A stretch of 64,000 nt of DNA from Pseudoteredinibacter isoporae_A (lineage in GTDB: Bacteria > Pseudomonadota > Gammaproteobacteria > Pseudomonadales > Cellvibrionaceae), in assembly GCF_040372805.1 (NCBI RefSeq), contig NZ_BAABWJ010000005.1, positions 124,001 to 188,000 on the forward strand, written 5' to 3'. Positions 32,807-41,458 of the stretch are shown in pieces (positions within the stretch are counted from its first letter, which is position 1; every line of letters begins with the position of its first letter). Position numbers and translations under genes: made by a program. The notes beneath the pieces were generated by a model. It saw only the letters and a program-made list of their open reading frames with translations. It searched no databases and had not been told where the DNA came from.

Positions 32807-33573
32807 TAGCGCTGTGTACCCGAATTACGTCTCTGATTTTGATTGCCATTAGGAAACATATTTTTCAGCTTCATCTGCGCACTGGACTCTCGATTTTTAT
32901 CTCCCAGCACTTTGGCCACTTCCAATTCCAATTGGACTGACCGTGGTGAGAAAGGTGAAATCATGTGGTATTGATCCAGCAGTTGGATAGCCGCTCGGTA
33001 TTCCGATTTGTTTTTAGCAATGCTCGCTAACTCGATATAGGGCCTGGCCATATTGGGGTTCAGCGTTATCGAACGTGCAAAGGCTTTTTCTGCGGCGTTG
33101 ATATTCCCTAACGCCAACTGAGTCAGGCCGACATTGTTGAAAGCCAACGGGCGTCGATCATAGTTCAGATCATTCGCGGCATACTGAAATTGAATAAGCG
33201 CTTCGGCATATCGCTTTTTGCCATACAAAAATGAACCGTAATTATTACGCGCCAATGACAATGTGCTATCCAGGCGAATCGCCCTTTCATAAAAACGCTC
33301 GGCATTGTCATCGTCACCCTCGCGCAGCATCAGAGCCGCCATACCACTGTGGGCGCCGGCCGAATTCGGGTCGATTTTCAAAGCTTTATTAAAATGAAAA
33401 CGAGAGGAATCGAGATTGTTCTGACGCAGATACTCTAAGCCTAGGCGAATGTGGGTTTTCATTGCCTTTTGCATGTCGGGCTTTTTCTGCACCCTGTCAT
33501 AGGTGGTTACACAGGCTGTTAAGCACAACAACAGCCAACTTGTTATCATGGTTTTTACAAGGCTGCGAGTCAT
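32806..33573 (-). CDS. pilW: type IV pilus biogenesis/stability lipoprotein PilW (PilF)
   Basis: A 255-residue TPR lipoprotein, the pilotin that helps PilQ secretin localise and multimerise in the outer membrane for type IV pili. The signal (VKTMITSWLLLCLTAC) ends at a Cys in an L-T-A-C lipobox followed by Val-Thr. About six TPR units follow (RLGLEYLRQNNLDSSRFHFNKAL, AALMLREGDDDNAERFYERAI, and so on). ATG 33573 starts the signal peptide, with GGAA about 9 bases upstream; the open frame up to 33654 overlaps rlmN and lacks family similarity. It is called pilF in Pseudomonas and pilW in Neisseria. Confidence 0.92.
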   Translation of the reverse strand: MTRSLVKTMITSWLLLCLTACVTTYDRVQKKPDMQKAMKTHIRLGLEYLRQNNLDSSRFHFNKALKIDPNSAGAHSGMAALMLREGDDDNAERFYERAIRLDSTLSLARNNYGSFLYGKKRYAEALIQFQYAANDLNYDRRPLAFNNVGLTQLALGNINAAEKAFARSITLNPNMARPYIELASIAKNKSEYRAAIQLLDQYHMISPFSPRSVQLELEVAKVLGDKNRESSAQMKLKNMFPNGNQNQRRNSGTQR

Positions 33574-33589
33574 CGTGTTTATTCCACTT

Positions 33590-34729
33590 CTATGCGTTAT
33601 TGATAATGCGAACCGCTTGTTCCTGATAGCGCTCCGAGCGACGGGTGCGGTCATTCACGCTGCCCGCCAACTGCCCGCAAGCAGCATCGATATCATCACC
33701 GCGCGTGGTGCGCACAGTAGTAATATACCCTTCTTGAGTCATTATATCCTGAAAGCGACGCAAACTATTATTACTCACCCGCTTATAATCCGACATTGGG
33801 AACGGGTTAAAAGGAATCAAGTTAATTTTCACCGGAATATCCCGTAACAACTGCGCCAACTCTCGGGCATGCTCCGGGCGATCATTTACCTGATCGATCA
33901 AGGTGTACTCAATGGTAATTTTACGACGATTGTCCGGCAAGTTCTCAATGTAGCGCTTGGCACTATCGAGCAGCATGGCAATCGGATATTTCTTGTTGAT
34001 AGGCACCAACTCATTGCGCAATTCGTCATTCGGCGCGTGCAATGAAATCGCCAAACAGGCGTCCGTCAGGCCATCCAGTTTATCCAGCGCAGGTACCACA
34101 CCTGAAGTACTCAGTGTCACCCGACGCTTTGAAATTCCGTAACAGTTGTCGTGCATCATGAGATTCATGGAATCAACAACGTTATCAAAATTGAGCAGAG
34201 GTTCGCCCATGCCCATCATCACCACATTAGTGATCTTACGAGGTCGGTCTTCACCAAACTGACCAAAAGATTTTGCAGCAATCCACACTTGGCCAATAAT
34301 TTCTGCTGCGCTCAAGTCACGGTTAAAACCCTGCTTTCCCGTTGAACAAAAACTGCAATCAAGTGAACAACCCACTTGCGAGGACACACATAAGGTGCCA
34401 CGTTCCCCATCGGGAATAAATACGGTTTCGATGGCACTGCCACCGGTAACGCGAATCAGAAACTTGCGCGTGCCATCGGCTGAATCGAACTGCTGAATCA
34501 GTTCTGGGGCTTTGATCTCAGCCCGCTCAGTCAATTTGGCGCGCAGCGCTTTGCTGATATTGGTCATGTCATCAAATGAATCCACACCCAATTGGTGGAT
34601 CCACTTGAGAACCTGTGCCGCACGGAAGCGCTTCTCACCCATTTCTTCGAAAAAGGCTTCCAGCTTTTGCTGAGACAAACCCAGCAAATTTACTTTGTTT
34701 TCTACGGTTTCCGGCGACGACAGGGACAT
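33590..34729 (-). CDS. rlmN: dual-specificity 23S rRNA/tRNA adenine C2-methyltransferase
   Basis: A 379-residue radical-SAM enzyme that methylates C2 of A2503 in 23S rRNA and A37 in some tRNAs. The [4Fe-4S] motif CSLDCSFC (C-x3-C-x2-C) is near residue 125. A catalytic Cys pair is expected from the C-terminal AACGQLAG segment. Also visible are MGMGEPLLNFDN and ISLHAPNDELR, characteristic of RlmN. ATG 34729 has AGGTG 8 bases upstream; an adjacent in-frame TTG at 34732 is less likely. It is 16 bases after ndk and 16 before pilW, part of one tight minus-strand run. Confidence 0.96.
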   Translation of the reverse strand: MSLSSPETVENKVNLLGLSQQKLEAFFEEMGEKRFRAAQVLKWIHQLGVDSFDDMTNISKALRAKLTERAEIKAPELIQQFDSADGTRKFLIRVTGGSAIETVFIPDGERGTLCVSSQVGCSLDCSFCSTGKQGFNRDLSAAEIIGQVWIAAKSFGQFGEDRPRKITNVVMMGMGEPLLNFDNVVDSMNLMMHDNCYGISKRRVTLSTSGVVPALDKLDGLTDACLAISLHAPNDELRNELVPINKKYPIAMLLDSAKRYIENLPDNRRKITIEYTLIDQVNDRPEHARELAQLLRDIPVKINLIPFNPFPMSDYKRVSNNSLRRFQDIMTQEGYITTVRTTRGDDIDAACGQLAGSVNDRTRRSERYQEQAVRIINNA

Positions 34730-34745
34730 CAATCTAGCACCTGAA

Positions 34746-35171
34746 TTAGCGAGCGCAGATTTCGTCAGCAGCGAAGAAGTAAGCTACTTCGCGCTCAGCA
34801 GAAGCCGCAGAGTCGGAACCGTGTACCGCATTGGCATCAATACTCTGAGCAAAATCAGCACGGATGGTGCCAGCCGCCGCTTCCTGAGGATTGGTTGCAC
34901 CCATCAAGTCACGGTTTTTAGCGATGGCGCCTTCGCCTTCCAAAACCTGAACCACTACTGGGCCAGACGTCATGAAAGAAACCAAATCGCCAAAGAAAGG
35001 ACGCTCTTTGTGCTCAGCGTAGAAACCGCCAGCTTTCTCGTCGTCCAGCTGGACCATTTTCATCGCAACAATGCTCAGACCAGCTTCTTCAAAACGAGCG
35101 TTAATTTGGCCGATGACGTTTTTCGCTACAGCATCTGGCTTAATGATGGAAAGAGTGCGTTCTACCGCCAT
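34746..35171 (-). CDS. ndk: nucleoside diphosphate kinase
   Basis: A 141-residue enzyme that transfers gamma-phosphate among nucleoside di- and triphosphates. The active-site His is in NAVHGSDSAASA, and the nucleotide-binding start is RTLSIIKPDAV. ATG 35171 (AVERTLSI) has GGAG 9 bases upstream; an in-frame TTG at 35186 is not needed. It heads the ndk-rlmN-pilW-rodZ-ispG run. The 450 bases before it contain a candidate promoter at about 35458 and a terminator-like hairpin in what would be its leader. Confidence 0.97.
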   Translation of the reverse strand: MAVERTLSIIKPDAVAKNVIGQINARFEEAGLSIVAMKMVQLDDEKAGGFYAEHKERPFFGDLVSFMTSGPVVVQVLEGEGAIAKNRDLMGATNPQEAAAGTIRADFAQSIDANAVHGSDSAASAEREVAYFFAADEICAR

Positions 35172-35622
35172 GTGTTTAATCTCCAAAAAAATATCTATGA
35201 TTCAAAAAATGTTGTTCCGCAGCATGTTGGTCTCCGGCCCTGCCAAGCTGATCGCTCGCAGACCGTGACTATGGATACGGAAAACCCGTGCTCACCACTT
35301 TCTGGCAAGCACGGGTTTTATCTGTTGGGTGTTTGGGGCTAACGGCCAGCGTAGTATAAGCGACTTACACATAAACCTTTGGCCATATGCGAGCTGATAT
35401 AACACGTAACAATGGCTTGAACCGACTCTCTATGCCCCAGTATCGACAGAGGCGCCGATTATACACTTGTGAGGTCAGCGGTGAAATAGCTTAAGGGCGC
35501 CTTAAAGAAGGTAAAATCGCCTCAAAACACCCTTATTTGAGCTTTTTGAGAGCAAACTCTCGGCAAAAGGCTTATTTGTTAACTCAAGCTCACCAAGCCT
35601 GACCGAAAAGCCCACAAAACGG
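35172..35622. other. ndk-iscX intergenic region with hairpins
   Basis: 450 bases with no coding sequence I can support. On the minus strand TATAAT at 35463-35458, with TTCACC 16 bases before it, could start a transcript near 35451. A stem-loop with 12-base arms (AAAACCCGTGCT/AGCACGGGTTTT, 35281-35319) lies 110 bases before ndk. Another short inverted repeat (TTAAGG/CCTTAA) is at 35491-35505, and GAGAG/CTCTC at 35548-35561. The region could be a long ndk leader, a small RNA, or the untranslated tail of the isc transcript. Confidence 0.45.
35281..35319 (-). terminator. candidate terminator upstream of ndk
   Basis: Perfect 12-base arms AAAACCCGTGCT and AGCACGGGTTTT enclose a 15-base loop. On the minus strand the stem is followed by only four T then CC, so termination may be weak. 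It could end the iscX transcript or a small RNA starting near 35451. Confidence 0.5.
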
Positions 35623-35829
35623 CTAATCGGCCGCCTCTTCTATCCATGCCGCCTGAATGGCTTCAAGAACCTTCTCGCCACAGCGATTCGGATCATCGTT
35701 AAAGCCCTCCAGGGCCATAACCCAATTCCGCAAATCGACGAAATTAACAAACTGAGGGTCGATATCGGGATGCGCATCAAACAGCTCCATAGCGATATCG
35801 TTTACATCTGTCCAACGTAAATCCTGCAT
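35623..35829 (-). CDS. iscX: Fe-S assembly protein IscX
   Basis: A 68-residue acidic protein of normal IscX/YfhJ size, with the family pattern LRWTDVNDIAMELFDAHPD and NFVDLRNWVMALEGF, ending EAIQAAWIEEA. IscX binds IscS and iron and tunes Fe-S assembly speed. GAGGTC lies just upstream of ATG 35829. It is the last gene of the isc cluster, 21 bases after fdx. Confidence 0.95.
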   Translation of the reverse strand: MQDLRWTDVNDIAMELFDAHPDIDPQFVNFVDLRNWVMALEGFNDDPNRCGEKVLEAIQAAWIEEAAD

Positions 35830-35850
35830 AATGACCTCGCCTGCTTGCGC

Positions 35851-36189
35851 CTAGTGGTGCTCAGATACCTGATTGATGGTGTATTTGGGGATTTCGACCA
35901 CAAGATCCTCATCGGCAACCTTAGCCTGGCACCCCAGACGAGAATCGGGCTCCAACCCCCAGGCCTTATCCAGATAATCGTCTTCCAGCTCATCCGCTTC
36001 CTCAAGGGAATCATAACCTTCACGAACCACCACATGGCAAGTCGTGCACGCACAGCTTTTCTCACAGGCATGCTCGATTTCAATACCATTGCGCAACGCA
36101 GCATCCACAATGCTTTCGCCTTTCTGGGCCTCTACTTCGGCACCTTCCGGGCAAATTTCCTCATTGGGTAAAAATACAATTTTCGGCAT
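35851..36189 (-). CDS. fdx: isc-type [2Fe-2S] ferredoxin
   Basis: A 112-residue adrenodoxin-type ferredoxin that supplies electrons for Fe-S cluster assembly. The cluster cysteines are in CEKSCACTTC (three) and LGCQAKV (the fourth), with spacing typical of Isc ferredoxins. It follows hscA by 40 bases and precedes iscX by 21, in standard isc order. Confidence 0.96.
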   Translation of the reverse strand: MPKIVFLPNEEICPEGAEVEAQKGESIVDAALRNGIEIEHACEKSCACTTCHVVVREGYDSLEEADELEDDYLDKAWGLEPDSRLGCQAKVADEDLVVEIPKYTINQVSEHH

Positions 36190-36229
36190 AACTTACACTC
36201 AATATTACATTCGGCGTTTTTGCGCCCGA

Positions 36230-38104
36230 TTAGGAATCGATATCATCCAGGTTTTGACCAGCCAGAGCAGCTTTGATACTTCTGTCCATGCGTCGAGCCG
36301 CGAAGTCATCCGTACGTTGGGCAACCACTTCGATAGCAGCTTCAATTTCCCGAGGATTATCCGCCGATTGACGCGCCTGCAGTAGCGACTCCATGGATTG
36401 AACAATAGCTTGCCTTTCCTCGTCGCTCAGTAAATCACCGTCCGCTTCCAATGCAGGTACCAAAGCCTCCAGAACTCGCTCCGCTTCCACCTGCTGCTCA
36501 CGCAATGCTCTGGCCCGCATATCATCTTCGGCGTGACTGAAGGAATCCTGCAACATGCGGCTGATGTCATCATCGGCCAAACCGTAGGAAGGCTTGATGT
36601 CCACGCTGGTTTTTACACCACTGGTTAGCTCTTCGGCAGACACCATCAACAGACCATCGGCATCCACCTGAAACACCACTCGAATTTTTGCTGCACCAGC
36701 GACCATTGGCGGGATGCCGCGCAATTCGAATCGCGCCAGTGAGCGACAGGCCGTAACCAGATCGCGCTCTCCCTGCAGAACATGCACCGCCATCGCCGTT
36801 TGACCGTCTTTGAAGGTCGTAAATTCTTGGGCCTTGGCTACAGGGATCGGAGTATTTCGACTGATAATCTGCTCAACCAAACCGCCCATGGTTTCAATAC
36901 CCAAGGACAGTGGAATCACATCAAGCAACAGCATTTCACTATCGGGCTTGTTTCCAACCAAAATATCAGCCTGAATAGCAGCGCCCAGAGCAACGACACG
37001 ATCCGGATCCAGATCCGCAAGCGGCTCCTGCTTAAACAAATCGGTAACTGCTTTACGCACCGCAAGTGTGCGCGTCGAGCCTCCCACCAAAACCACATTG
37101 TCGACCTCATCAGCATTCACATCGGCATCGCGCAAAGCACGACGACAGGATTTGATGCTGCGTGAAATCAGTGGCTGCAAAATTTCAGCTAAACACTCGC
37201 GATTGAGTTCGACTAACTGACCATTAAAATCGACGCTCACCAACTCGACTGTAGCCAGTTGCTCCTTCGCGTCGCGAGCCTTCAGTAATAAGGCACGCTG
37301 CTCTATCGGCGTCAAAACGCCCTCATGAGAACATTGAGCCAACACCCACTCAACAATCGATTGGTCAAAATCATCCCCACCTAACGCAGAATCGCCACCG
37401 GTGGAAAGAACTTCAAACACACCTTTGCTCAAACGCAAAATGGAAACATCAAAGGTACCGCCACCCAAGTCGTAAACCGCAATCAGCCCTTCAGCTTGCT
37501 GGTCCAGGCCATAGGCTACTGCCGCCGCAGTCGGTTCGTTCAATAGACGCAAAACGTTTAAACCCGCCAGGGTTGCCGCATCCTTAGTTGCTTGTCGTTG
37601 TGCCTCATCAAAGTAAGCCGGCACAGTGATCACAGCACCATCTAACTGTGTTGCGGAACCCGATGACAGACTGCGCTCACCGAGCGCCGCCAAATGCTTA
37701 AGGATTTCTGAAGAAATTTCTACCGGGCTAAACTCGCCGGCAGCCGTAGCAATATACGGCACACCAGAGCCGGCTTTTTCAGCAAAGGTGTACGGCAAAC
37801 TGTGCCCCAGTGATTCGCTGTCTTCGACACCCCGCCCCATCAATCGCTTAATGGAACTGATCGTATTTGCAGGATCACTCAACAGCTTCTCACTGGCCTC
37901 TCGGCCTACGATCACTTCCCCATCAGCCGCGTAGTGCACAAGCGAAGGACAGATGGAACGGCCCGCCTCATCCGCGAGCACAACAGGCTCGCCACTTCGA
38001 ACAGTGGCCACAACGGAATTACTGGTGCCGAGATCAATGCCAATTGCCAGCTTACGTTCGTGAGGCTTAGCGCTTTGCCCGGGTTCTGAAATCTGAAGTA
38101 ACAC
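36230..38104 (-). CDS. hscA: Fe-S assembly Hsp70 chaperone HscA
   Basis: A 624-residue specialised Hsp70 that, with HscB, releases clusters from IscU. The ATPase domain has IGIDLGTSNSVVATVRSG and AVYDLGGGTFDVSIL; the substrate domain binds the IscU LPPVK motif. The start is assigned to GTG 38104: it gives MLLQISEPGQS, matching E. coli HscA (MALLQISEPG), and AGG lies about 7 bases upstream. The frame is open to an ATG at 38134, which would add 10 unconserved residues. It lies 60 bases after hscB. Confidence 0.95.
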   Translation of the reverse strand: MLLQISEPGQSAKPHERKLAIGIDLGTSNSVVATVRSGEPVVLADEAGRSICPSLVHYAADGEVIVGREASEKLLSDPANTISSIKRLMGRGVEDSESLGHSLPYTFAEKAGSGVPYIATAAGEFSPVEISSEILKHLAALGERSLSSGSATQLDGAVITVPAYFDEAQRQATKDAATLAGLNVLRLLNEPTAAAVAYGLDQQAEGLIAVYDLGGGTFDVSILRLSKGVFEVLSTGGDSALGGDDFDQSIVEWVLAQCSHEGVLTPIEQRALLLKARDAKEQLATVELVSVDFNGQLVELNRECLAEILQPLISRSIKSCRRALRDADVNADEVDNVVLVGGSTRTLAVRKAVTDLFKQEPLADLDPDRVVALGAAIQADILVGNKPDSEMLLLDVIPLSLGIETMGGLVEQIISRNTPIPVAKAQEFTTFKDGQTAMAVHVLQGERDLVTACRSLARFELRGIPPMVAGAAKIRVVFQVDADGLLMVSAEELTSGVKTSVDIKPSYGLADDDISRMLQDSFSHAEDDMRARALREQQVEAERVLEALVPALEADGDLLSDEERQAIVQSMESLLQARQSADNPREIEAAIEVVAQRTDDFAARRMDRSIKAALAGQNLDDIDS

Positions 38105-38164
38105 AACATACCTATATAACGATTGGTCGCGCACCCGAAACTGCGCAACCCTATTTATCGGACT

Positions 38165-38713
38165 TTAATCAAGATCGAGCAATTCGTCTTCGACCGCTCG
38201 CAACTCTTTGGCAAACTTACTCGTGAAATGCATTTTAGCAAGCGGAGCAACGCATGCTTTGTAATCCCCTTGTTCATACAGGGCAACAAATTCAGACTCA
38301 ATATTCTTTTCCAGCGTTTTCTGGTTCGACATCAAAGCCTGCAACTTGGTATCTGCAGCTGCCTCATCCTGACGAATTAACTGACGCAACTCGGCAAGCT
38401 CTTCACGCCATTCCATTTGCTGCATTAAGAAAGCAGGATCTTGATGCGTTTGATTTTCAAGATTGCTGTCGAGGCCAGCCAATTCGAGCAAGTACTCGGC
38501 CCGCTTGACATTGACACTCAACGTGTCGAATGCCTGATTCACGTAGGCCATCGCCTGAACCGCCAAACGTTGTTCTTGGGCACTGCCGGCGGCAAACTTA
38601 TCGGGATGGCATTGCATTTGCAACTGCCGATGGGTTTTCTTCAGTGCAGCAATATCAATGTCAAAGCCAGGATCCAACTGGTACAAGGCAAAAAAGTTTT
38701 CACTTAAATCCAT
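38165..38713 (-). CDS. hscB: Fe-S assembly J-domain co-chaperone HscB
   Basis: A 182-residue J-protein that delivers IscU to HscA and stimulates its ATPase. The J-domain (about 1-75) contains the HPD motif in MQCHPDKFA; the C-terminal helical bundle binds IscU. ATG 38713 (DLSENFFALYQ) fits the family start; an in-frame TTG at 38725 is less likely. A perfect 21-base-arm terminator hairpin (38732-38779) ends only 18 bases before this ATG. Expression therefore needs readthrough or regulated antitermination, since no promoter fits in the gap. Confidence 0.95.
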   Translation of the reverse strand: MDLSENFFALYQLDPGFDIDIAALKKTHRQLQMQCHPDKFAAGSAQEQRLAVQAMAYVNQAFDTLSVNVKRAEYLLELAGLDSNLENQTHQDPAFLMQQMEWREELAELRQLIRQDEAAADTKLQALMSNQKTLEKNIESEFVALYEQGDYKACVAPLAKMHFTSKFAKELRAVEDELLDLD

Positions 38714-38731
38714 GATTTTACTCAATCAGAA

Positions 38732-38779
38732 AGTTATACAAAAAAGCCGGGGAATACGCCCCGGCTTTTTTGTATAACT
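38732..38779 (-). terminator. strong intrinsic terminator between iscA and hscB
   Basis: 21-base perfectly complementary arms around a 6-base loop (38753-38758), with GC core GCCGGGG/CCCCGGC flanked by long A and T tracts. It lies within the isc cluster, after iscA (stop 38816) and just before hscB. By sequence it is among the strongest terminators in the window. Confidence 0.9.
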
Positions 38780-38815
38780 CTATAACGCGACGCCTATAGC
38801 AATCTATATTGCACG

Positions 38816-39139
38816 CTATACGTGGAAGCTCTCGCCACAACCGCAAGCATTTTTCGCATTAGGATTGTTAAACTGAAAGCCTTCATTGAGACCTTCTTTA
38901 ACAAAATCCAATTCGGTGCCATCGAGGTAAGCCAAGCTTTTAGGGTCAACCACCAAACTAAACCCACCTTGATCAAAGGTATTGTCTTCCGGGTTCACAT
39001 CATCAACAAACTCAAGCACATAAGACAAACCGGAACAGCCAGTTGTCTGAACCCCCACGCGAATACCGACACCCTTCCCGCGCGAAGCGAGATGACGTTG
39101 CACATGCTCAATTGCCGAGTTCGTCATCGTTAATGACAT
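38816..39139 (-). CDS. iscA: A-type Fe-S carrier IscA
   Basis: A 107-residue A-type carrier that accepts and passes Fe-S clusters or iron. The three conserved cysteines are in GCSGLSYVLEF (Cys35) and CGCGESF near the C-terminus. GGAT precedes ATG 39139 at short distance. It is 56 bases after iscU, and a strong terminator follows it, dividing iscRSUA from hscBA. Confidence 0.96.
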   Translation of the reverse strand: MSLTMTNSAIEHVQRHLASRGKGVGIRVGVQTTGCSGLSYVLEFVDDVNPEDNTFDQGGFSLVVDPKSLAYLDGTELDFVKEGLNEGFQFNNPNAKNACGCGESFHV

Positions 39140-39195
39140 GATCTATCCAATACCTTCTTTATTTCACAAAAAACGGAAAAGCGTCAAACAAAGAC

Positions 39196-39582
39196 TCAGT
39201 CTTCGCCGCGCTTCTCTCGCAAATCACGCACCGCTGCTTTAATAGCATCTTCCGCCAGAACCGAGCAGTGGATTTTCACTGGTGGCAAAGCCAGCTCTTC
39301 CGCGATTTCGGTATTTTTAATCGCTTCAGCTTCGCCCAATGTTTTCCCCTTAACCCATTCGGTTAACAGAGAGCTTGAGGCAATGGCAGAACCGCACCCG
39401 TACGTTTTAAACTTGGCGTCTTCAATAACACCCTCGCCATTCACCTGAATCTGTAAACGCATCACATCACCACAGGCTGGCGCACCAACCATTCCGGTAC
39501 CGACACTGTCAGAAGATTCGTCCAGCTTTCCTACATTACGAGGGTTTTCATAATGATCAATTACTTTATCGCTATAGGCCAT
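39196..39582 (-). CDS. iscU: Fe-S scaffold IscU
   Basis: A 128-residue scaffold on which Fe-S clusters are built. Conserved residues are visible: Cys in APACGDVM with the assembly Asp, Cys in YGCGSAIASSS, Cys in KIHCSVLAEDA, and the HscA-recognition motif LPPVK. It is 53 bases after iscS, with a small hairpin (TTAGCC/GGCTAA, 39597-39610) between them. Confidence 0.97.
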   Translation of the reverse strand: MAYSDKVIDHYENPRNVGKLDESSDSVGTGMVGAPACGDVMRLQIQVNGEGVIEDAKFKTYGCGSAIASSSLLTEWVKGKTLGEAEAIKNTEIAEELALPPVKIHCSVLAEDAIKAAVRDLREKRGED

Positions 39583-39635
39583 TTTTTAACTCCACCTTAG
39601 CCAAGGCTAAAGGCTATTGCTGATTGAGCTGCCAC

Positions 39636-40850
39636 TTAGTGCGCAGCCCACTCGATTGTACTTAAATCAACACCGTCTTTATACATATCCCAAAGTGGCG
39701 ACAACTCGCGCAGTTTGGCAACAGCATGACGGACTTTTTCAATAACGAAATCAATTTCTTCGGCCGTGGTGAAGCGCCCAACACTGAAACGAATGGAGCT
39801 GTGCGCCATTTCATCGTCCACACCCAGAGCTCGCAATACATAAGAAGGCTCAAGACTGGCCGAAGTACACGCTGAACCAGAAGATACTGCCAAGTCACGC
39901 AAAGACATCAACAGCGACTCACCTTCAACATAAGCAAAACTGATGTTGATATTGGTCGACACACGCTGATCCAGAGCACCATTAACCGTCACTTGCTCCA
40001 TATCTTTCAGGCCATTCCAGAGCTGATCTTTCAGCGCATTGCAGTGCGCCTGATCCTGCTCCATTTCCAGCTTGGCCAAACGAAAGGCTTCTCCCATGCC
40101 AACAATCTGATGGGTTGGCAGTGTACCGGAACGGAAACCACGCTCATGGCCACCGCCATGAATTTGAGCTTCCAAGCGAACTCTTGGCTTACGACGCACA
40201 TACAGCGCACCAACGCCTTTAGGGCCATACACTTTATGTGCTGAGAAAGACATCAAATCGACTTTCATGGCATCAACGTCGATTTCAATTTTGCCTGCGC
40301 TCTGCGCAGCATCGACGTGGAAAAATACTTTATTTGCGCGACAAACTTCACCAATCGCAGCAATATCAGTGATGGTGCCGATTTCATTGTTCACGTGCAT
40401 TAAGGAAACAATGGTCGTATCTTCACGAATGGCATCAGCAACCTGCTGTGCAGTGACCATACCATCAGAATCGGGCTCCAAGTAGCTCACCTCAAAACCT
40501 TCTCGCTCCAATTGGCGACAGGTATCGAGTACCGCTTTGTGTTCAATTTTGGATGTAATAATGTGCTTGCCTTTGCGCACATTAAAGTGAGCAACACCTT
40601 TGATTGCCAGGTTGTCGGATTCGGTCGCGCCCGACGTCCATACAATTTCGCGAGGATCGGCATTAATGAGCTCAGCCACCTGAGCTCGAGCGTTTTCAAC
40701 AGCTTCTTCAGCTTTCCAACCATAAACGTGGGAGCGAGAAGCAGGATTACCAAAATTACCATCCATAGTCAGGCAATTCATCATTGCTTCAGCCACGCGA
40801 GGGTCCACTGGCGTCGATGCAGAGTAATCCAAGTAAATCGGTAACTTCAT
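39636..40850 (-). CDS. iscS: cysteine desulfurase IscS
   Basis: A 404-residue PLP enzyme, the same length as E. coli IscS, that removes sulfur from cysteine for Fe-S clusters, thiouridine and cofactors. PLP-site Lys is in SFSAHKVYGPKG, and the catalytic loop Cys in SSGSACTSASLEPSYVL. The N-terminus is PIYLDYSASTPVDPRV. It is the second gene of iscRSUA, 45 bases after iscR; a GC-rich hairpin (40868-40885) occupies that gap. Confidence 0.97.
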   Translation of the reverse strand: MKLPIYLDYSASTPVDPRVAEAMMNCLTMDGNFGNPASRSHVYGWKAEEAVENARAQVAELINADPREIVWTSGATESDNLAIKGVAHFNVRKGKHIITSKIEHKAVLDTCRQLEREGFEVSYLEPDSDGMVTAQQVADAIREDTTIVSLMHVNNEIGTITDIAAIGEVCRANKVFFHVDAAQSAGKIEIDVDAMKVDLMSFSAHKVYGPKGVGALYVRRKPRVRLEAQIHGGGHERGFRSGTLPTHQIVGMGEAFRLAKLEMEQDQAHCNALKDQLWNGLKDMEQVTVNGALDQRVSTNINISFAYVEGESLLMSLRDLAVSSGSACTSASLEPSYVLRALGVDDEMAHSSIRFSVGRFTTAEEIDFVIEKVRHAVAKLRELSPLWDMYKDGVDLSTIEWAAH

Positions 40851-40867
40851 GATTTAGCCTTCAATAT

Positions 40868-40885
40868 CCCGGGCATTGGCCCGGG
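40868..40885 (-). other. GC-rich hairpin between iscR and iscS
   Basis: CCCGGGC and GCCCGGG arms enclose a 4-base loop in the 45-base iscR-iscS gap. It has no U-tract. In E. coli, an mRNA structure at the same place stabilises the iscR part when iscSUA mRNA is degraded under RyhB control; this hairpin could do likewise. Confidence 0.6.
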
Positions 40886-40895
40886 TTCACGGTTA

Positions 40896-41393
40896 TCAAC
40901 CCAAGCTGGATGCGCTGATGCGCTGCATTGAGTCGGCCTCTGCCTTTTGCAGAGCTTCTTCTTTGTCCAAACGCTCGGATACTTCTTGAATATCCTTGCG
41001 AGCCACTAAGCTGGCCAGACTGATGCCACTGAGAAAATCGTGGATCTGATCGCTTAGATCACACCATAGATGGTGTGTTAAACAAATTTCACCATTGCGA
41101 CAACTGCCAGTGCCACCACAATTGGTGGCATCAATGGATTCGTTCACCGCATCGACGATCTGAGCAACGAAGATTTCATCGCTGGATCGACTCAAACGGT
41201 AGCCGCCACCCGGGCCACGTACACTGCTCACCAGGTCGTTCTGGCGCAGCTTGGAAAACAATTGCTCCAGGTAACTAAGGGAGATCTCCTGTCGTTTGGA
41301 GATTCCCGCCAAACTAATGGGGCCATTATCGGCATGGAGCGCTAAATCCAGCATTGCTGTGACCGCATAGCGGCCTTTTGTTGTTAGTCTCAT
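40896..41393 (-). CDS. iscR: Fe-S cluster-responsive regulator IscR
   Basis: A 165-residue Rrf2-family regulator that represses its own operon when carrying a [2Fe-2S] cluster. The N-terminal winged HTH (RLTTKGRYAVTAMLDLALH, ISLSYLEQLFSKLRQNDLV) is followed by the ligand loop with Cys-x5-Cys-x5-Cys-x2-His, matching E. coli Cys92/98/104 and His107. First gene of the isc cluster, with a sigma70 promoter (41426-41454) and an adjacent IscR type 1-like site (41459-41483). In Pseudomonas aeruginosa cysE lies between this gene and trmJ; here it is absent. Confidence 0.97.
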   Translation of the reverse strand: MRLTTKGRYAVTAMLDLALHADNGPISLAGISKRQEISLSYLEQLFSKLRQNDLVSSVRGPGGGYRLSRSSDEIFVAQIVDAVNESIDATNCGGTGSCRNGEICLTHHLWCDLSDQIHDFLSGISLASLVARKDIQEVSERLDKEEALQKAEADSMQRISASSLG

Positions 41394-41425
41394 TATCAGG
41401 CTTCCAGCATTGGGGCGCGGCGCGC

Positions 41426-41454
41426 ATTATTCAAAAACCCATGAGTCGAGTCAA
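41426..41454 (-). promoter_or_regulatory. iscR promoter
   Basis: On the minus strand TTGACT (41454-41449) and AATAAT (41431-41426) are exactly 17 bases apart. Transcription should start near 41419, 26 bases before the iscR ATG. Confidence 0.7.
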
Positions 41455-41458
41455 GATA

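Noticed and set aside
35401..35470. tRNA-like GGTTCAAGCC segment in the ndk-iscX gap
   Set aside because: No acceptor or anticodon stems could be drawn around it.
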